Notes: generated by a model not told the origin, from the letters alone. 8,306 nt of DNA from Candidatus Hydromicrobium americanum (GCA_002779205.1 PEXF01000001.1:1-8306); one strand, 5' to 3'; shown: positions 1 to 5,666, counted from the stretch's first letter. Numbers and translations: made by a program.

Positions 1-134
1 CAAAAATTTTTATTCCTGCTAGTATTTTTAGTTAAATTTTACCACTGTATGGCATGTTTTAAGTGCTTAATCCTAAATTGCTGTCCTAACGTGTCTTTTT
101 TCTGATGATTATCCCGCTGGCATTGTAAAAAATA

Positions 135-158
135 TGGATGGAGAGGGAGGATTCTAAC
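135..158 (-). pseudogene. Degenerate tRNA 3'-end scrap (tRNA-Ser-like)
   Basis: Read on the minus strand, this ends in CCA and shows a T-loop-like GTTAGAATC followed by a pyrimidine-rich run (CTCCCTCTC) like the acceptor 3' strand of many bacterial tRNA-Ser genes. The 5' half of the T-stem and everything upstream are missing, since the sequence beyond 158 is plain AT-rich. It cannot be a functional tRNA. It is similar in extent to the tRNA-Glu 3' duplicate 50 bases away, which also starts at the T-loop. The Ser assignment is a guess from memory of tRNA sequences, and chance resemblance is possible. Confidence 0.25.
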
Positions 159-210
159 TTTTATTAATTTTGAATAATTTTTTAAATATATCTATAAAGA
201 TGTATTGAGT

Positions 211-231
211 TGGTAGCGCATAGGGGACTTG
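211..231 (-). repeat. Duplicate of tRNA-Glu 3' end (att-like direct repeat)
   Basis: These 21 bases are identical and in the same orientation to 375-395, which covers the CCA, discriminator base, acceptor 3' strand, 3' half of the T-stem and part of the T-loop of the intact tRNA-Glu. The copies start 164 bases apart and nothing else of the tRNA is repeated. Exact duplication of a tRNA 3' end downstream of the gene is the classic footprint of tyrosine-recombinase integration at a tRNA. The enclosed DNA is far too short to be a functional element, so it may be a remnant or a small structured insertion. Confidence 0.75.
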
Positions 232-306
232 GTCTTTCGTCTCACTTCGTTCGCTGCAGAGCCGCAGACTCCCTCGTCTTCGACTCAGTCCGTCTTTTCA
301 AGTCCC
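224..306. repeat. GC-rich structured insert closed by an 8-bp inverted repeat
   Basis: GGGACTTG (224-231, inside the tRNA-Glu 3' duplicate) is matched by its reverse complement CAAGTCCC (299-306), so the segment can fold with an 8-bp closing stem. The interior (232-298) is clearly GC-richer than the flanks and has sub-palindromes: CTGC...GCAG, GACTCAGTC, and related GTCTTTCGTCTC and CTCGTCTTCGACTC motifs. There is no open reading frame. On the minus strand, the tRNA-Glu primary transcript would run into it if not terminated first. It could be a palindromic repeat family member, an att-site relic or a small structured RNA. I do not recognise the family. Confidence 0.5.
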
Positions 307-331
307 GAAAACATGCATCCAGCATGTTTTC
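307..331. other. Perfect 10-bp hairpin downstream of tRNA-Glu
   Basis: GAAAACATGC (307-316) and GCATGTTTTC (322-331) are perfect inverted repeats with a five-base loop. It lies about 44 bases past the 3' end of the minus-strand tRNA-Glu and directly abuts the GC-rich insert. On the minus strand no T-run follows the stem, so it is a poor intrinsic terminator for the tRNA. On the plus strand TTTTCTTCTGTTT overlaps and follows the stem, a weak terminator-like pattern, but no plus-strand gene is seen upstream. It could act as a processing or stability hairpin. Confidence 0.45.
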
Positions 332-374
332 TTCTGTTTAGTTTTAAATTTTATTCCAAAATTTGTACCTTTTC

Positions 375-450
375 TGGTAGCGCATAGGGGACTTGAACCC
401 CTGTTTTAGCCGTGAGAGGGCCATGTCCTGGACCACTAGACGAATGCGCC
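375..450 (-). tRNA. tRNA-Glu (anticodon CUC), CCA encoded
   Basis: Reading the minus strand from 450, a full cloverleaf is present. The acceptor GGCGCAT pairs with ATGCGCT (first pair G-U). The D-arm is GTC...GAC. The anticodon stem TGGCC/GGCTA encloses the loop CTCTCAC, giving anticodon CTC. The T-arm is AGGGG-TTCAAGT-CCCCT, followed by discriminator A and a genomically encoded CCA. The total is 76 nt. It decodes GAG; most genomes carrying it also have a UUC isoacceptor elsewhere. Its last 21 bases are duplicated at 211-231, marking it as a possible integration target. A good promoter precedes it. Confidence 0.96.
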
Positions 451-460
451 ACAGGATAGA

Positions 461-489
461 ATTTTATCCATATTGCAATCTTTTGTAAA
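461..489 (-). promoter_or_regulatory. Sigma70-type promoter of tRNA-Glu
   Basis: On the minus strand, TTTACA (plus coordinates 484-489, five of six matches to TTGACA) and TAAAAT (461-466, five of six matches to TATAAT) are separated by exactly 17 bases. The -10 ends ten bases before the mature tRNA 5' end, so the expected start leaves almost no leader, as is common for tRNA genes. Confidence 0.65.
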
Positions 490-608
490 TAGTTCCAAGA
501 ATTATTATCTTTGTGGAATATAACTCTTATTCAATTTTAGAATTATATATAATATAATAAATTTCTTAAGTCCTGTAATTTAAATAAGAAGATGGGCAGA
601 TAATCTTA

Positions 609-625
609 TAGAAATTAAATTTCTA
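609..625. promoter_or_regulatory. 17-base perfect palindrome over the fba -35 position (possible operator)
   Basis: TAGAAATTAAATTTCTA has perfect 8-base arms around a central A. It ends two bases before the extended -10 TGGTATAAT and covers the place where a -35 box would lie, as a repressor or activator site might. In DNA this AT-rich, palindromes of this size arise by chance, so position is the main argument. No regulator gene is adjacent. Confidence 0.3.
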
Positions 626-627
626 AA

Positions 628-636
628 TGGTATAAT
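628..636 (+). promoter_or_regulatory. Extended -10 promoter for fba
   Basis: TGG directly followed by a perfect TATAAT (631-636) forms an extended -10 (TGnTATAAT). No good -35 hexamer is present at 16-18 bases, which extended -10 promoters tolerate. The predicted start is near 643, giving a leader of about 65 bases. The same TGGTATAAT string occurs ahead of the glycosyltransferase gene at 2452-2460. Confidence 0.5.
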
Positions 637-707
637 TATTAAAATTTTATCCTGGTATATCTTATTAATAATAAAGATTTTTAAAAATATATTTACAAGG
701 AGGACCG

Positions 708-1700
708 ATGTCGCTAGTACCGATGAAACAAATGTTAGATGAAGCCATAAAAGGAAATTATGGAGTGGGAGCTTATAACGTCAATAATATGGAACAGATT
801 CAGGGAATAATGAAAGCTGCAAGTGAAACCAGATCACCGGTGATTATTCAGGCAAGCAGGGGAGCGCTAAAATATACAAATATGGCTTATATAAAATATC
901 TTGCTGCCGCTGCTGTTGAGGATAATCCTGATATTCCTATTGTACTCCATCTTGACCATGGAAACAGCCTGGAGACCTGTAAGGAGGCTATAGAACTGGG
1001 CTTTACATCAGTTATGATTGATGGCTCGCTTAAGGAAGATTCCAAGACTCCCACAACTTTTGAAGAAAATGTTAGGGTAACAAAAGAAGTTGTTGATTAC
1101 GCGCATGGGTTTGGTGTATCTGTTGAGGGTGAGCTGGGGACACTTGGCGGGATAGAAGACGGTGTCGGCTACGGAAAAGTAATGCTAACTGACCCGGATG
1201 AGGCAGTTAAGTTTATAAAGCGTACAGGTGTAGATGCGCTTGCCCTTGCCATTGGGACCAGCCATGGAGCATATAAATTTAAGGCAAAACCAACTCTTGC
1301 CATGGATATAATAAACAAGGTTGTCGAAAAAATTCCAGGGGTTCCTCTTGTTATGCATGGCTCATCTTCAGTGCCGCAGGAACTAATTGAGATTATAAAT
1401 AAATACGGCGGCAGGATGGAAAAGACAATGGGTGTTCCCATGGAGAGCATCAAGGAAGCCATAAAAAGGGGAATCAGGAAAATAAATGTGGATACTGATG
1501 GAAGACTGGCAATGACAGGCGCCATCAGGAAATATCTGGGCGAGAACCCGGGTGCTTTTGATCCCAGGACATATTTTGGAGCTGCAAGAGAAGCAGTTTA
1601 CCAGACAGTTAAGGGGAAAATGATTGATTTTAGAACTGCCGGTCATGCAGGAGATTACAAGCCGATGACTCTTGAAGAGATGAAAAGAATATATAAGTAA
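708..1700 (+). CDS. fba: Class II fructose-1,6-bisphosphate aldolase
   Basis: A 330-residue zinc-dependent aldolase of glycolysis and gluconeogenesis. It reversibly cleaves fructose 1,6-bisphosphate to dihydroxyacetone phosphate and glyceraldehyde 3-phosphate in the cytoplasm. Visible signatures: VLHLDHG (79-85) with the catalytic Asp83 and zinc ligand His84; VEGELGTLGG (139-148) with acidic metal-site residues; AIGTSHGAYK (181-190) with His186; VMHGSSS (215-221) with His217; and INVDTDGRLA (259-268) for phosphate and substrate binding. The length is full for the family. The ATG at 708 follows a strong AAGGAGG (697-703). The gene starts a two-gene unit with the DUF72 gene 12 bases downstream and has an extended -10 promoter. 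The sequence looks like the type B (CbbA-like) group; a related tagatose- or ketose-bisphosphate aldolase activity cannot be excluded. Confidence 0.95.
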   Translation: MSLVPMKQMLDEAIKGNYGVGAYNVNNMEQIQGIMKAASETRSPVIIQASRGALKYTNMAYIKYLAAAAVEDNPDIPIVLHLDHGNSLETCKEAIELGFTSVMIDGSLKEDSKTPTTFEENVRVTKEVVDYAHGFGVSVEGELGTLGGIEDGVGYGKVMLTDPDEAVKFIKRTGVDALALAIGTSHGAYKFKAKPTLAMDIINKVVEKIPGVPLVMHGSSSVPQELIEIINKYGGRMEKTMGVPMESIKEAIKRGIRKINVDTDGRLAMTGAIRKYLGENPGAFDPRTYFGAAREAVYQTVKGKMIDFRTAGHAGDYKPMTLEEMKRIYK

Positions 1701-1712
1701 AAACTGTATGAA

Positions 1713-2441
1713 ATGAATAATTCTTTAGTTTATATCGGTACTTCCGGATGGAGCTATAATCACTGGACTGGGAAATTTTATCCTGCTGATTTAAAAAATA
1801 ACAGGTGGTTGAATTATTATTCTAAAGAGTTTAATACTGTAGAGGTAAACAGCAGTTTTTATCATTTGCCTAAACTAAAGACTTTTGTCAACTGGGGAAA
1901 AAATACATCCGGGGATTTTCTTTTTTCGGTAAAGGTTTCCAGATATATAACTCATATTAAAAGACTTATAAGCTGCAAGGAAGCACTTGACAAACTACTT
2001 ACAGCAGCAAAAGGGCTTGGGGGAAAATTGGGACCATTTTTATTTCAGCTGCCTCCCAATCTAAAGGAAGACAAATACAGGCTTAAAAATTTTTTAGAAA
2101 TACTCCCAAAAGATTATAGATTTGCCTTTGAATTCAGAGACAGGAGCTGGTTTATAAAAGATATATATAATTTACTGGAAGAGTTTAAATGTGCTGTTGT
2201 AATTTCAAGTTCTCCTAAATTTCCTTATAAAGAAAAAATTACAGGAGATTTTTGTTATATAAGAATGCATGGTCCTAAAGATCTCTACTGTTCTAGTTAT
2301 TCAGAGAATGAACTTAAAAAAATTGCGGTACTAATTAAAAATAATTTGAAAAAAAATATTGAAAATTACGTCTATTTTAACAATGATGCAGAGGGTTATG
2401 CGGTGGAGAATGCCAAAACCTTAATGAAAATGGTCTTATGA
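1713..2441 (+). CDS. DUF72 (YecE-like) family protein
   Basis: A 242-residue soluble protein with the full set of DUF72 motifs: IGTSGWSYNHW (8-18), FNTVEVNSSFYHLP (40-53), KVSRYITHIKRL (74-85), GPFLFQLPP (107-115), FEFRDRSW (139-146), YIRMHGP (182-188) and YFNNDAEGYAVENA (221-234). The family has a TIM-barrel-like fold with a conserved polar pocket; its reaction is not established. The start at 1713 is 12 bases after the fba stop and lacks a clear Shine-Dalgarno sequence, so it probably depends on readthrough from fba and perhaps translational coupling. The length is typical and the ORF is intact. An intrinsic terminator begins five bases after the stop. Confidence 0.9.
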   Translation: MNNSLVYIGTSGWSYNHWTGKFYPADLKNNRWLNYYSKEFNTVEVNSSFYHLPKLKTFVNWGKNTSGDFLFSVKVSRYITHIKRLISCKEALDKLLTAAKGLGGKLGPFLFQLPPNLKEDKYRLKNFLEILPKDYRFAFEFRDRSWFIKDIYNLLEEFKCAVVISSSPKFPYKEKITGDFCYIRMHGPKDLYCSSYSENELKKIAVLIKNNLKKNIENYVYFNNDAEGYAVENAKTLMKMVL

Positions 2442-2445
2442 GTTT

Positions 2446-2478
2446 TAGTTGTGGTATAATAACCGCAACTACTTTTTT
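2446..2478 (+). terminator. Intrinsic terminator of the fba-DUF72 unit
   Basis: TAGTTGTGGT (2446-2455) pairs with ACCGCAACTA (2462-2471) as a 10-bp stem with one G-U pair and a six-base loop. CTTTTTT (2472-2478) follows at once. It starts just after the DUF72 stop codon. Unusually, its stem-loop also contains a consensus extended -10 element for the next gene. Confidence 0.8.
2452..2460 (+). promoter_or_regulatory. Extended -10 promoter for the glycosyltransferase gene, inside the terminator
   Basis: TGGTATAAT (TGn plus perfect TATAAT at 2455-2460) lies in the stem and loop of the terminator. Initiation would be near 2467, leaving a leader of about 22 bases (AACTACTTTTTTAAATT...) without a Shine-Dalgarno sequence before the ATG at 2490. 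No convincing -35 is present. The identical nonamer precedes fba. Confidence 0.45.
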
Positions 2479-2489
2479 AAATTAAAAAT

Positions 2490-3683
2490 ATGGATATATT
2501 TTTATTATACCAGTATATAATCACCGCAATTCTTCTGTTCGTACTCGTAAACTTTTTAATAAACAATATCCTGTTTAAGGATACATCCAGATTTAAGCTG
2601 CCCGAAAACATACTGGCTCAAAATCCGCTTATATCCATACTCATTCCGGCAAGAAATGAAGAAGAGAACATAAAAAGGTGTATTATATCCCTTACAAAAC
2701 AGGATTATAAAAATATAGAAATACTTGTACTTGATGATAACTCCATAGACGATACTGCAAAGATAGTATTAGAGCTTTCCCAAAAAGATCCAAGGATAAA
2801 ACTATACAGTGGAGAACCGCTTAAAAAAGGATGGCTGGGTAAATCCTATGCCTGCTGGCAGCTGTCAAAACATGCCAGAGGAGATTATCTTATATTTACT
2901 GATGCAGATACCCTTCACTTTCCAAATTCTATATCCAGCTCAGTTGCTTGTCTCCACAGATACAGGATAGATGCGCTGTCAGTGTTTGCAAAACAGATAA
3001 TGGTTACATTGCATGAGAGAATGATAGTACCATTTGGGAAATATATGATTTTAAGTTTTGTACCACTTTATCTTATAAGAAAGTCTAAAAGTGTATTATT
3101 TTGTACCGCAATAGGCCAGTTTATGCTATTTAAGAGAGAGGTATACAAAAAGATTGGAGGACATAAATCTATAAAAAGTAAAGTCATTGAAGATATAATG
3201 ATATCGAAACAGGTAAAAAGATGCGGATATAGATTTATGATTTTTGACGGCAGGAGCAACTTATATTGCCGGATGTATAAGAATTTTAGGGAAGTAGTGA
3301 GAGGCCATTCCAGGACTATATTTGCTGCTTTTGATTATAATATTTATATAATAACGATAGCTATTATTTTGATATCTGCAATATTTTTATTACCTTTTAT
3401 AATGCTTCCTGTTGGAATTCTTTTTGACTGGCCAGCTATATTAATAAATCTTATTATTCTTCAGATAATCATTATTTTAATTACTAAAATAATTCTTTCT
3501 ATAAGGTTCAAATGCAAAGCTGTTGATATAATATTACATCCTATTTCCATAGTATACCTTATATATATAGCCATAAATTCAATCTTCAATGCTAAAATTG
3601 GAATGGGTGTAAACTGGAAAGGCAGAATATATGATGTCAGGGAAGAAAATGAATTAAGACTGGTAAGCGATAATTATAAGTAG
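2490..3683 (+). CDS. Membrane-anchored GT2-family glycosyltransferase
   Basis: A 397-residue GT-A fold, family 2 glycosyltransferase. It has an N-terminal membrane helix (about 7-27) and a C-terminal hydrophobic block with about three helices (284-335 and 346-366). Catalytic-domain motifs: ILIPARNEEENI (50-61), VLDDNSIDDTA (80-90), the metal-binding DAD in FTDADT (136-141), the probable base region VIEDIMISKQ (232-241) and RGHSRT (271-276). GWLGKSYACWQL (114-125) and the overall layout resemble chlorobactene glucosyltransferase/CrtQ-like and hopanoid-associated transferases, so a lipid acceptor is plausible. Donor and acceptor are unknown. There is no Shine-Dalgarno before the ATG. The preceding terminator separates it from fba, so it likely has its own promoter. 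Its TAG stop directly touches the convergent plsY stop. Confidence 0.88.
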   Translation: MDIFLLYQYIITAILLFVLVNFLINNILFKDTSRFKLPENILAQNPLISILIPARNEEENIKRCIISLTKQDYKNIEILVLDDNSIDDTAKIVLELSQKDPRIKLYSGEPLKKGWLGKSYACWQLSKHARGDYLIFTDADTLHFPNSISSSVACLHRYRIDALSVFAKQIMVTLHERMIVPFGKYMILSFVPLYLIRKSKSVLFCTAIGQFMLFKREVYKKIGGHKSIKSKVIEDIMISKQVKRCGYRFMIFDGRSNLYCRMYKNFREVVRGHSRTIFAAFDYNIYIITIAIILISAIFLLPFIMLPVGILFDWPAILINLIILQIIIILITKIILSIRFKCKAVDIILHPISIVYLIYIAINSIFNAKIGMGVNWKGRIYDVREENELRLVSDNYK

Positions 3684-4325
3684 CTACCTAATCTTTGGTG
3701 TAAATAAATCTTTTAAAGTTTTTTCCTTTCTAAATTTAAAATTATGGGGTATCGTTATTGAACGGTTAATGTGTTTGGGAATAATAATTGTTATGAGTAA
3801 AATTCCTAAGATTAAATAAATTGACGATCTTTTAAAGAGCCATAAAAAGATACTTGATGCAACAATTCCAGAAATTACCCCCCAGATCATATTTTTAATT
3901 GAAAATAATGCTGAGAGCATACCTATTCCAAAAGCTATAATGGTCAGGGGATTAATAGCAAGAAGAAATCCCAGTGTAGATGCAATTCCTCTACCGCCTG
4001 AAAATTTTAGATATGCAGAATAATTATGACCTGCTACGGCAGCACACCCGGCAAGTATTGCCACGATTTCTATACCTGTGATTTTCCAAACTAAAAAATA
4101 TGATAGAAAACCTTTAAGAATATCTAAGATTATACCTAAAGATCCCCAAAACTTTGATACGTTAAATACTAAATTCCAGCCGCCTGGATTCTTATCTCCA
4201 ATTTTTCTTAAATCCTTATTGCTGTGGATTTTTGCAATAATATTGCAAAAAGGTATTGCACCTATGAAATAGCAAATTATTACCAGTCCTATATTTCTAA
4301 AAAGTTCCAGACTTCCCATAAACAT
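3684..4325 (-). CDS. plsY: Glycerol-3-phosphate acyltransferase PlsY (divergent)
   Basis: A 213-residue polytopic inner-membrane enzyme. In this family acyl-phosphate from PlsX is transferred to sn-glycerol 3-phosphate, giving lysophosphatidic acid, the first committed phospholipid step. Recognisable features: GAIPFCNIIAKI (22-33), a loop GDKNPGGWN (43-51) replacing the usual GSGNIGATN-like motif, LDILKG (67-72), and the hallmark AGHNYSAYLKFSGGRG (98-113) with His100. The usual C-terminal ENI-containing loop is altered to PKHINRS (183-189). About five helices are visible and the length is normal. The start at 4325 lacks a Shine-Dalgarno; Met3 (4319) is an alternative. A weak promoter may lie upstream on the minus strand (TTGTAA at 4364-4369, TATAAA at 4343-4348, 15-base spacer). 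A paralogous PlsY-like protein with a different role is possible. Confidence 0.82.
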   Translation of the reverse strand: MFMGSLELFRNIGLVIICYFIGAIPFCNIIAKIHSNKDLRKIGDKNPGGWNLVFNVSKFWGSLGIILDILKGFLSYFLVWKITGIEIVAILAGCAAVAGHNYSAYLKFSGGRGIASTLGFLLAINPLTIIAFGIGMLSALFSIKNMIWGVISGIVASSIFLWLFKRSSIYLILGILLITIIIPKHINRSITIPHNFKFRKEKTLKDLFTPKIR

Positions 4326-4440
4326 TAAAAAAAATTTTATAATTTATATAATATAACATAACTTTACAATATTGTTTACTTTATTTTAGCTTAGAAGTGA
4401 GCCTTTATTGAAATAAAATTTTTCTTATTTTAGGTACCAG

Positions 4441-4456
4441 GATTGGGACACATCCT
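4441..4456 (+). repeat. Left arm of an inverted 16-mer (IS-end-like)
   Basis: GATTGGGACACATCCT matches the reverse complement of 6204-6219 (GATTGGGACAGATCCT) at 15 of 16 positions. The two arms point inward and enclose about 1.75 kb with the YhfC/PrsW-like and RRM genes. From memory, strings of the form ATTGGGACAGATCC recur at the ends of some transposase-linked repeats in metagenomic genomes; that is recollection, not a database result. Confidence 0.5.
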
Positions 4457-4484
4457 ATGTTTTTACAAACCATCAAATGTAACT

Positions 4485-4565
4485 TTATATCTCATCTTCT
4501 TCTAGAATTTGAATAAATTTTTTAACTGATTCTTGGTAATATCTTGTATCAGCATATTTTTTTAT
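4485..4565 (-). pseudogene. C-terminal scrap of a decayed ORF
   Basis: On the minus strand, 26 codons ending at a TAA (4485-4487) encode a well-behaved amphipathic helix, KKYADTRYYQESVKKFIQ followed by ILEEDEI. The frame is blocked upstream by a stop just beyond a seven-A run, where a one-base shift would extend it a few more residues before further stops. Codon quality over the scrap is far better than its AT-rich surroundings. It ends 29 bases from the inverted 16-mer at 4441, so it could be the tail of a lost transposase or other gene. The family is not recognised and chance is possible. Confidence 0.25.
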
Positions 4566-4754
4566 TTATTCTATTACTTCTTTTTACTTATAGGAGTCTC
4601 ACAAATATATATTTTTATATCTTTAAAAGTACTGGATTTATTGGCCTAAGCAAGTATATTTCCTATAAATAATTTAAGTTTCAATGTACAATAGTTTCCT
4701 CAGGAATCAATTATTTAATAACGTAATTTATTAATTATAAAAGAAAGGAATGCG

Positions 4755-5543
4755 ATGCTTGAATACATGGTTAATTTCTTTGTCTCCGGCTTTGTTTACC
4801 CAGGTATTCTATGGAACCAGGCACTTATAGGGATTGGTCTGGGTGTAGCTTTTGGAGCAATCTGGTATGCTGTTTATTGGACTCCTATTTTAAAAAAACC
4901 CCAGCTATGGGCGGTTCTTGCCGGTAGTACCATTCTAACCTGGACTGCTGTTTCCTTTATTCAAATTCCACTTCAGTTCTTGACAGGTAGAGCTTTAAAT
5001 TTCTTCTGGAGCCAGGAAATTCTTATAAAATGGCTGCTGCTTGCCGGAATACCATCAATACTTCTTTCTGGAATGGTTCAGGAAGGTTCCAAGCTGATAC
5101 CTGTGGTTATATACTGGTGGAGAAAAGGAAAAAAAATTGACCCAAAATTAGGGCTGGTTATTGGAGCTGTAGCGGGACTTGGTATTGGAGTCTTTGAAGC
5201 AGTCTGGGCTCATAATAGTCTCTTTCTCTCTGGCTGGAGCTGGGGAGCAGTTAAAAATACCGGACTATTGGTAGCCCTGATTCCTTTCTGGGAAAGATTT
5301 TTTGCAGTAGCTTTCCATACTGCTTCCAGTGCCTTAGCTGGCTGGGGTTTAGCTAAAGGCTGGGGCTGGCAATTTTATCTCATAGCCTCTTTTACTCATG
5401 CGGTTATAAATTATAGCGCTATTATCTCAGGTACAGGTGCAATTAGCCAATTGCAATTAGAAATATATATTGCAGTTTGGGCAATGGTAGTAATTGGTTT
5501 TGCACTGTGGCTTCGATGGAGAAAGCAAAAATCTATTGATTAA
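4755..5543 (+). CDS. YhfC/PrsW-like polytopic membrane protein (putative intramembrane protease family)
   Basis: A 262-residue protein with about seven or eight hydrophobic helices. Conserved-looking polar residues inside membrane segments match the YhfC/PrsW/CPBP superfamily: Glu110 in VQEGSK (108-113), Glu148 in GLGIGVFEA (141-149), Glu180-Arg181, His188 in AFHTASSALAGW (186-197) and His215 in THAVIN (214-219). Superfamily members include glutamate- or metal-dependent intramembrane proteases. Activity here is inferred only, and YhfC proteins are mostly uncharacterised. The ATG at 4755 has GAAAGGA (4743-4749) five bases upstream. It contains 19 tryptophans (about 7%). Its DNA is clearly GC-richer than neighbouring genes (29 of 60 G+C in 5161-5220 against 15 of 60 in 3361-3420 of the GT2 gene), hinting at a different origin. 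No partner gene is adjacent. Confidence 0.65.
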   Translation: MLEYMVNFFVSGFVYPGILWNQALIGIGLGVAFGAIWYAVYWTPILKKPQLWAVLAGSTILTWTAVSFIQIPLQFLTGRALNFFWSQEILIKWLLLAGIPSILLSGMVQEGSKLIPVVIYWWRKGKKIDPKLGLVIGAVAGLGIGVFEAVWAHNSLFLSGWSWGAVKNTGLLVALIPFWERFFAVAFHTASSALAGWGLAKGWGWQFYLIASFTHAVINYSAIISGTGAISQLQLEIYIAVWAMVVIGFALWLRWRKQKSID

Positions 5544-5660
5544 AAAAGGATGAAGCCTAATGTTCTATTAGTGTGCTTGGTCAGGTAGGTATGCATAATG
5601 GGGATATCAACTTGCTTAATCATATCTAAACTTTCGTTAGCTATATTTTATAAAAAAAGT

Positions 5661-5666
5661 TATAAT
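5661..5666 (+). promoter_or_regulatory. -10-like hexamer upstream of the RRM gene
   Basis: A perfect TATAAT lies 119 bases before the RRM start codon. No -35 of quality is found at normal spacing and no TG extension is present, so this is tentative. If used, transcription would start near 5673 and give a leader of about 110 bases containing the alternative RNA structures at 5707-5781. Confidence 0.3.

Larger units (their letters stand above)
1..374. other. Gene-free region with tRNA 3'-end debris
   Basis: No convincing protein-coding frame is seen in this stretch. It is AT-rich except for an abruptly GC-richer block at about 232-298. It contains a degenerate tRNA-like scrap, an exact duplicate of the neighbouring tRNA-Glu 3' end, and a perfect hairpin, each listed separately. 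The arrangement resembles the downstream flank of a tRNA used as an integration site, but no integrase gene lies in the window. The first 130 bases show nothing recognisable. Confidence 0.6.
4326..4754. other. Gene-poor spacer between plsY and the YhfC/PrsW-like gene
   Basis: This 429-base AT-rich stretch separates two divergent genes. It holds the presumed plsY promoter region, one arm of an inverted 16-mer shared with 6204-6219, and a short minus-strand coding scrap at 4485-4565. A palindrome ACAATATTGT lies at 4366-4375 and TTCCTCAGGAA at 4696-4706; either could be an operator but nothing supports that beyond symmetry. No intact small gene is visible. Confidence 0.5.

Noticed and set aside
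1..374. CRISPR array or tandem repeats in the left gene-free region
   Set aside because: Only two copies of one 21-mer are present and they correspond to a tRNA 3' end; there is no regular repeat-spacer pattern.
659..684. AT-only hairpin followed by TTTTT in the fba leader (possible attenuator)
   Set aside because: The stem is all A-T with a bulge and almost no loop, expected by chance in this sequence, so it was not called a terminator.
1169..1646. Two minus-strand open frames of 118 and 87 codons inside fba
   Set aside because: They lie antisense to a full-length, motif-complete aldolase and show no recognisable domain or ribosome site.
3068..3259. 63-codon minus-strand frame inside the GT2 gene
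   Set aside because: It is antisense to the conserved catalytic region and lacks independent coding features.
3708..3724. CTTTTAAAG followed by a T-run as a terminator for the GT2 gene
   Set aside because: The stem is only four A-T-rich pairs without a loop, too weak for an intrinsic terminator.
4078..4272. 64-codon plus-strand frame inside plsY
   Set aside because: It is antisense to conserved PlsY motifs; no ribosome site or domain supports it.
5553..5578. Hairpin AAGC-CTAAT...ATTAG-GCTT after the YhfC/PrsW-like gene as its terminator
   Set aside because: It needs a three-base bulge and has no following T-tract.
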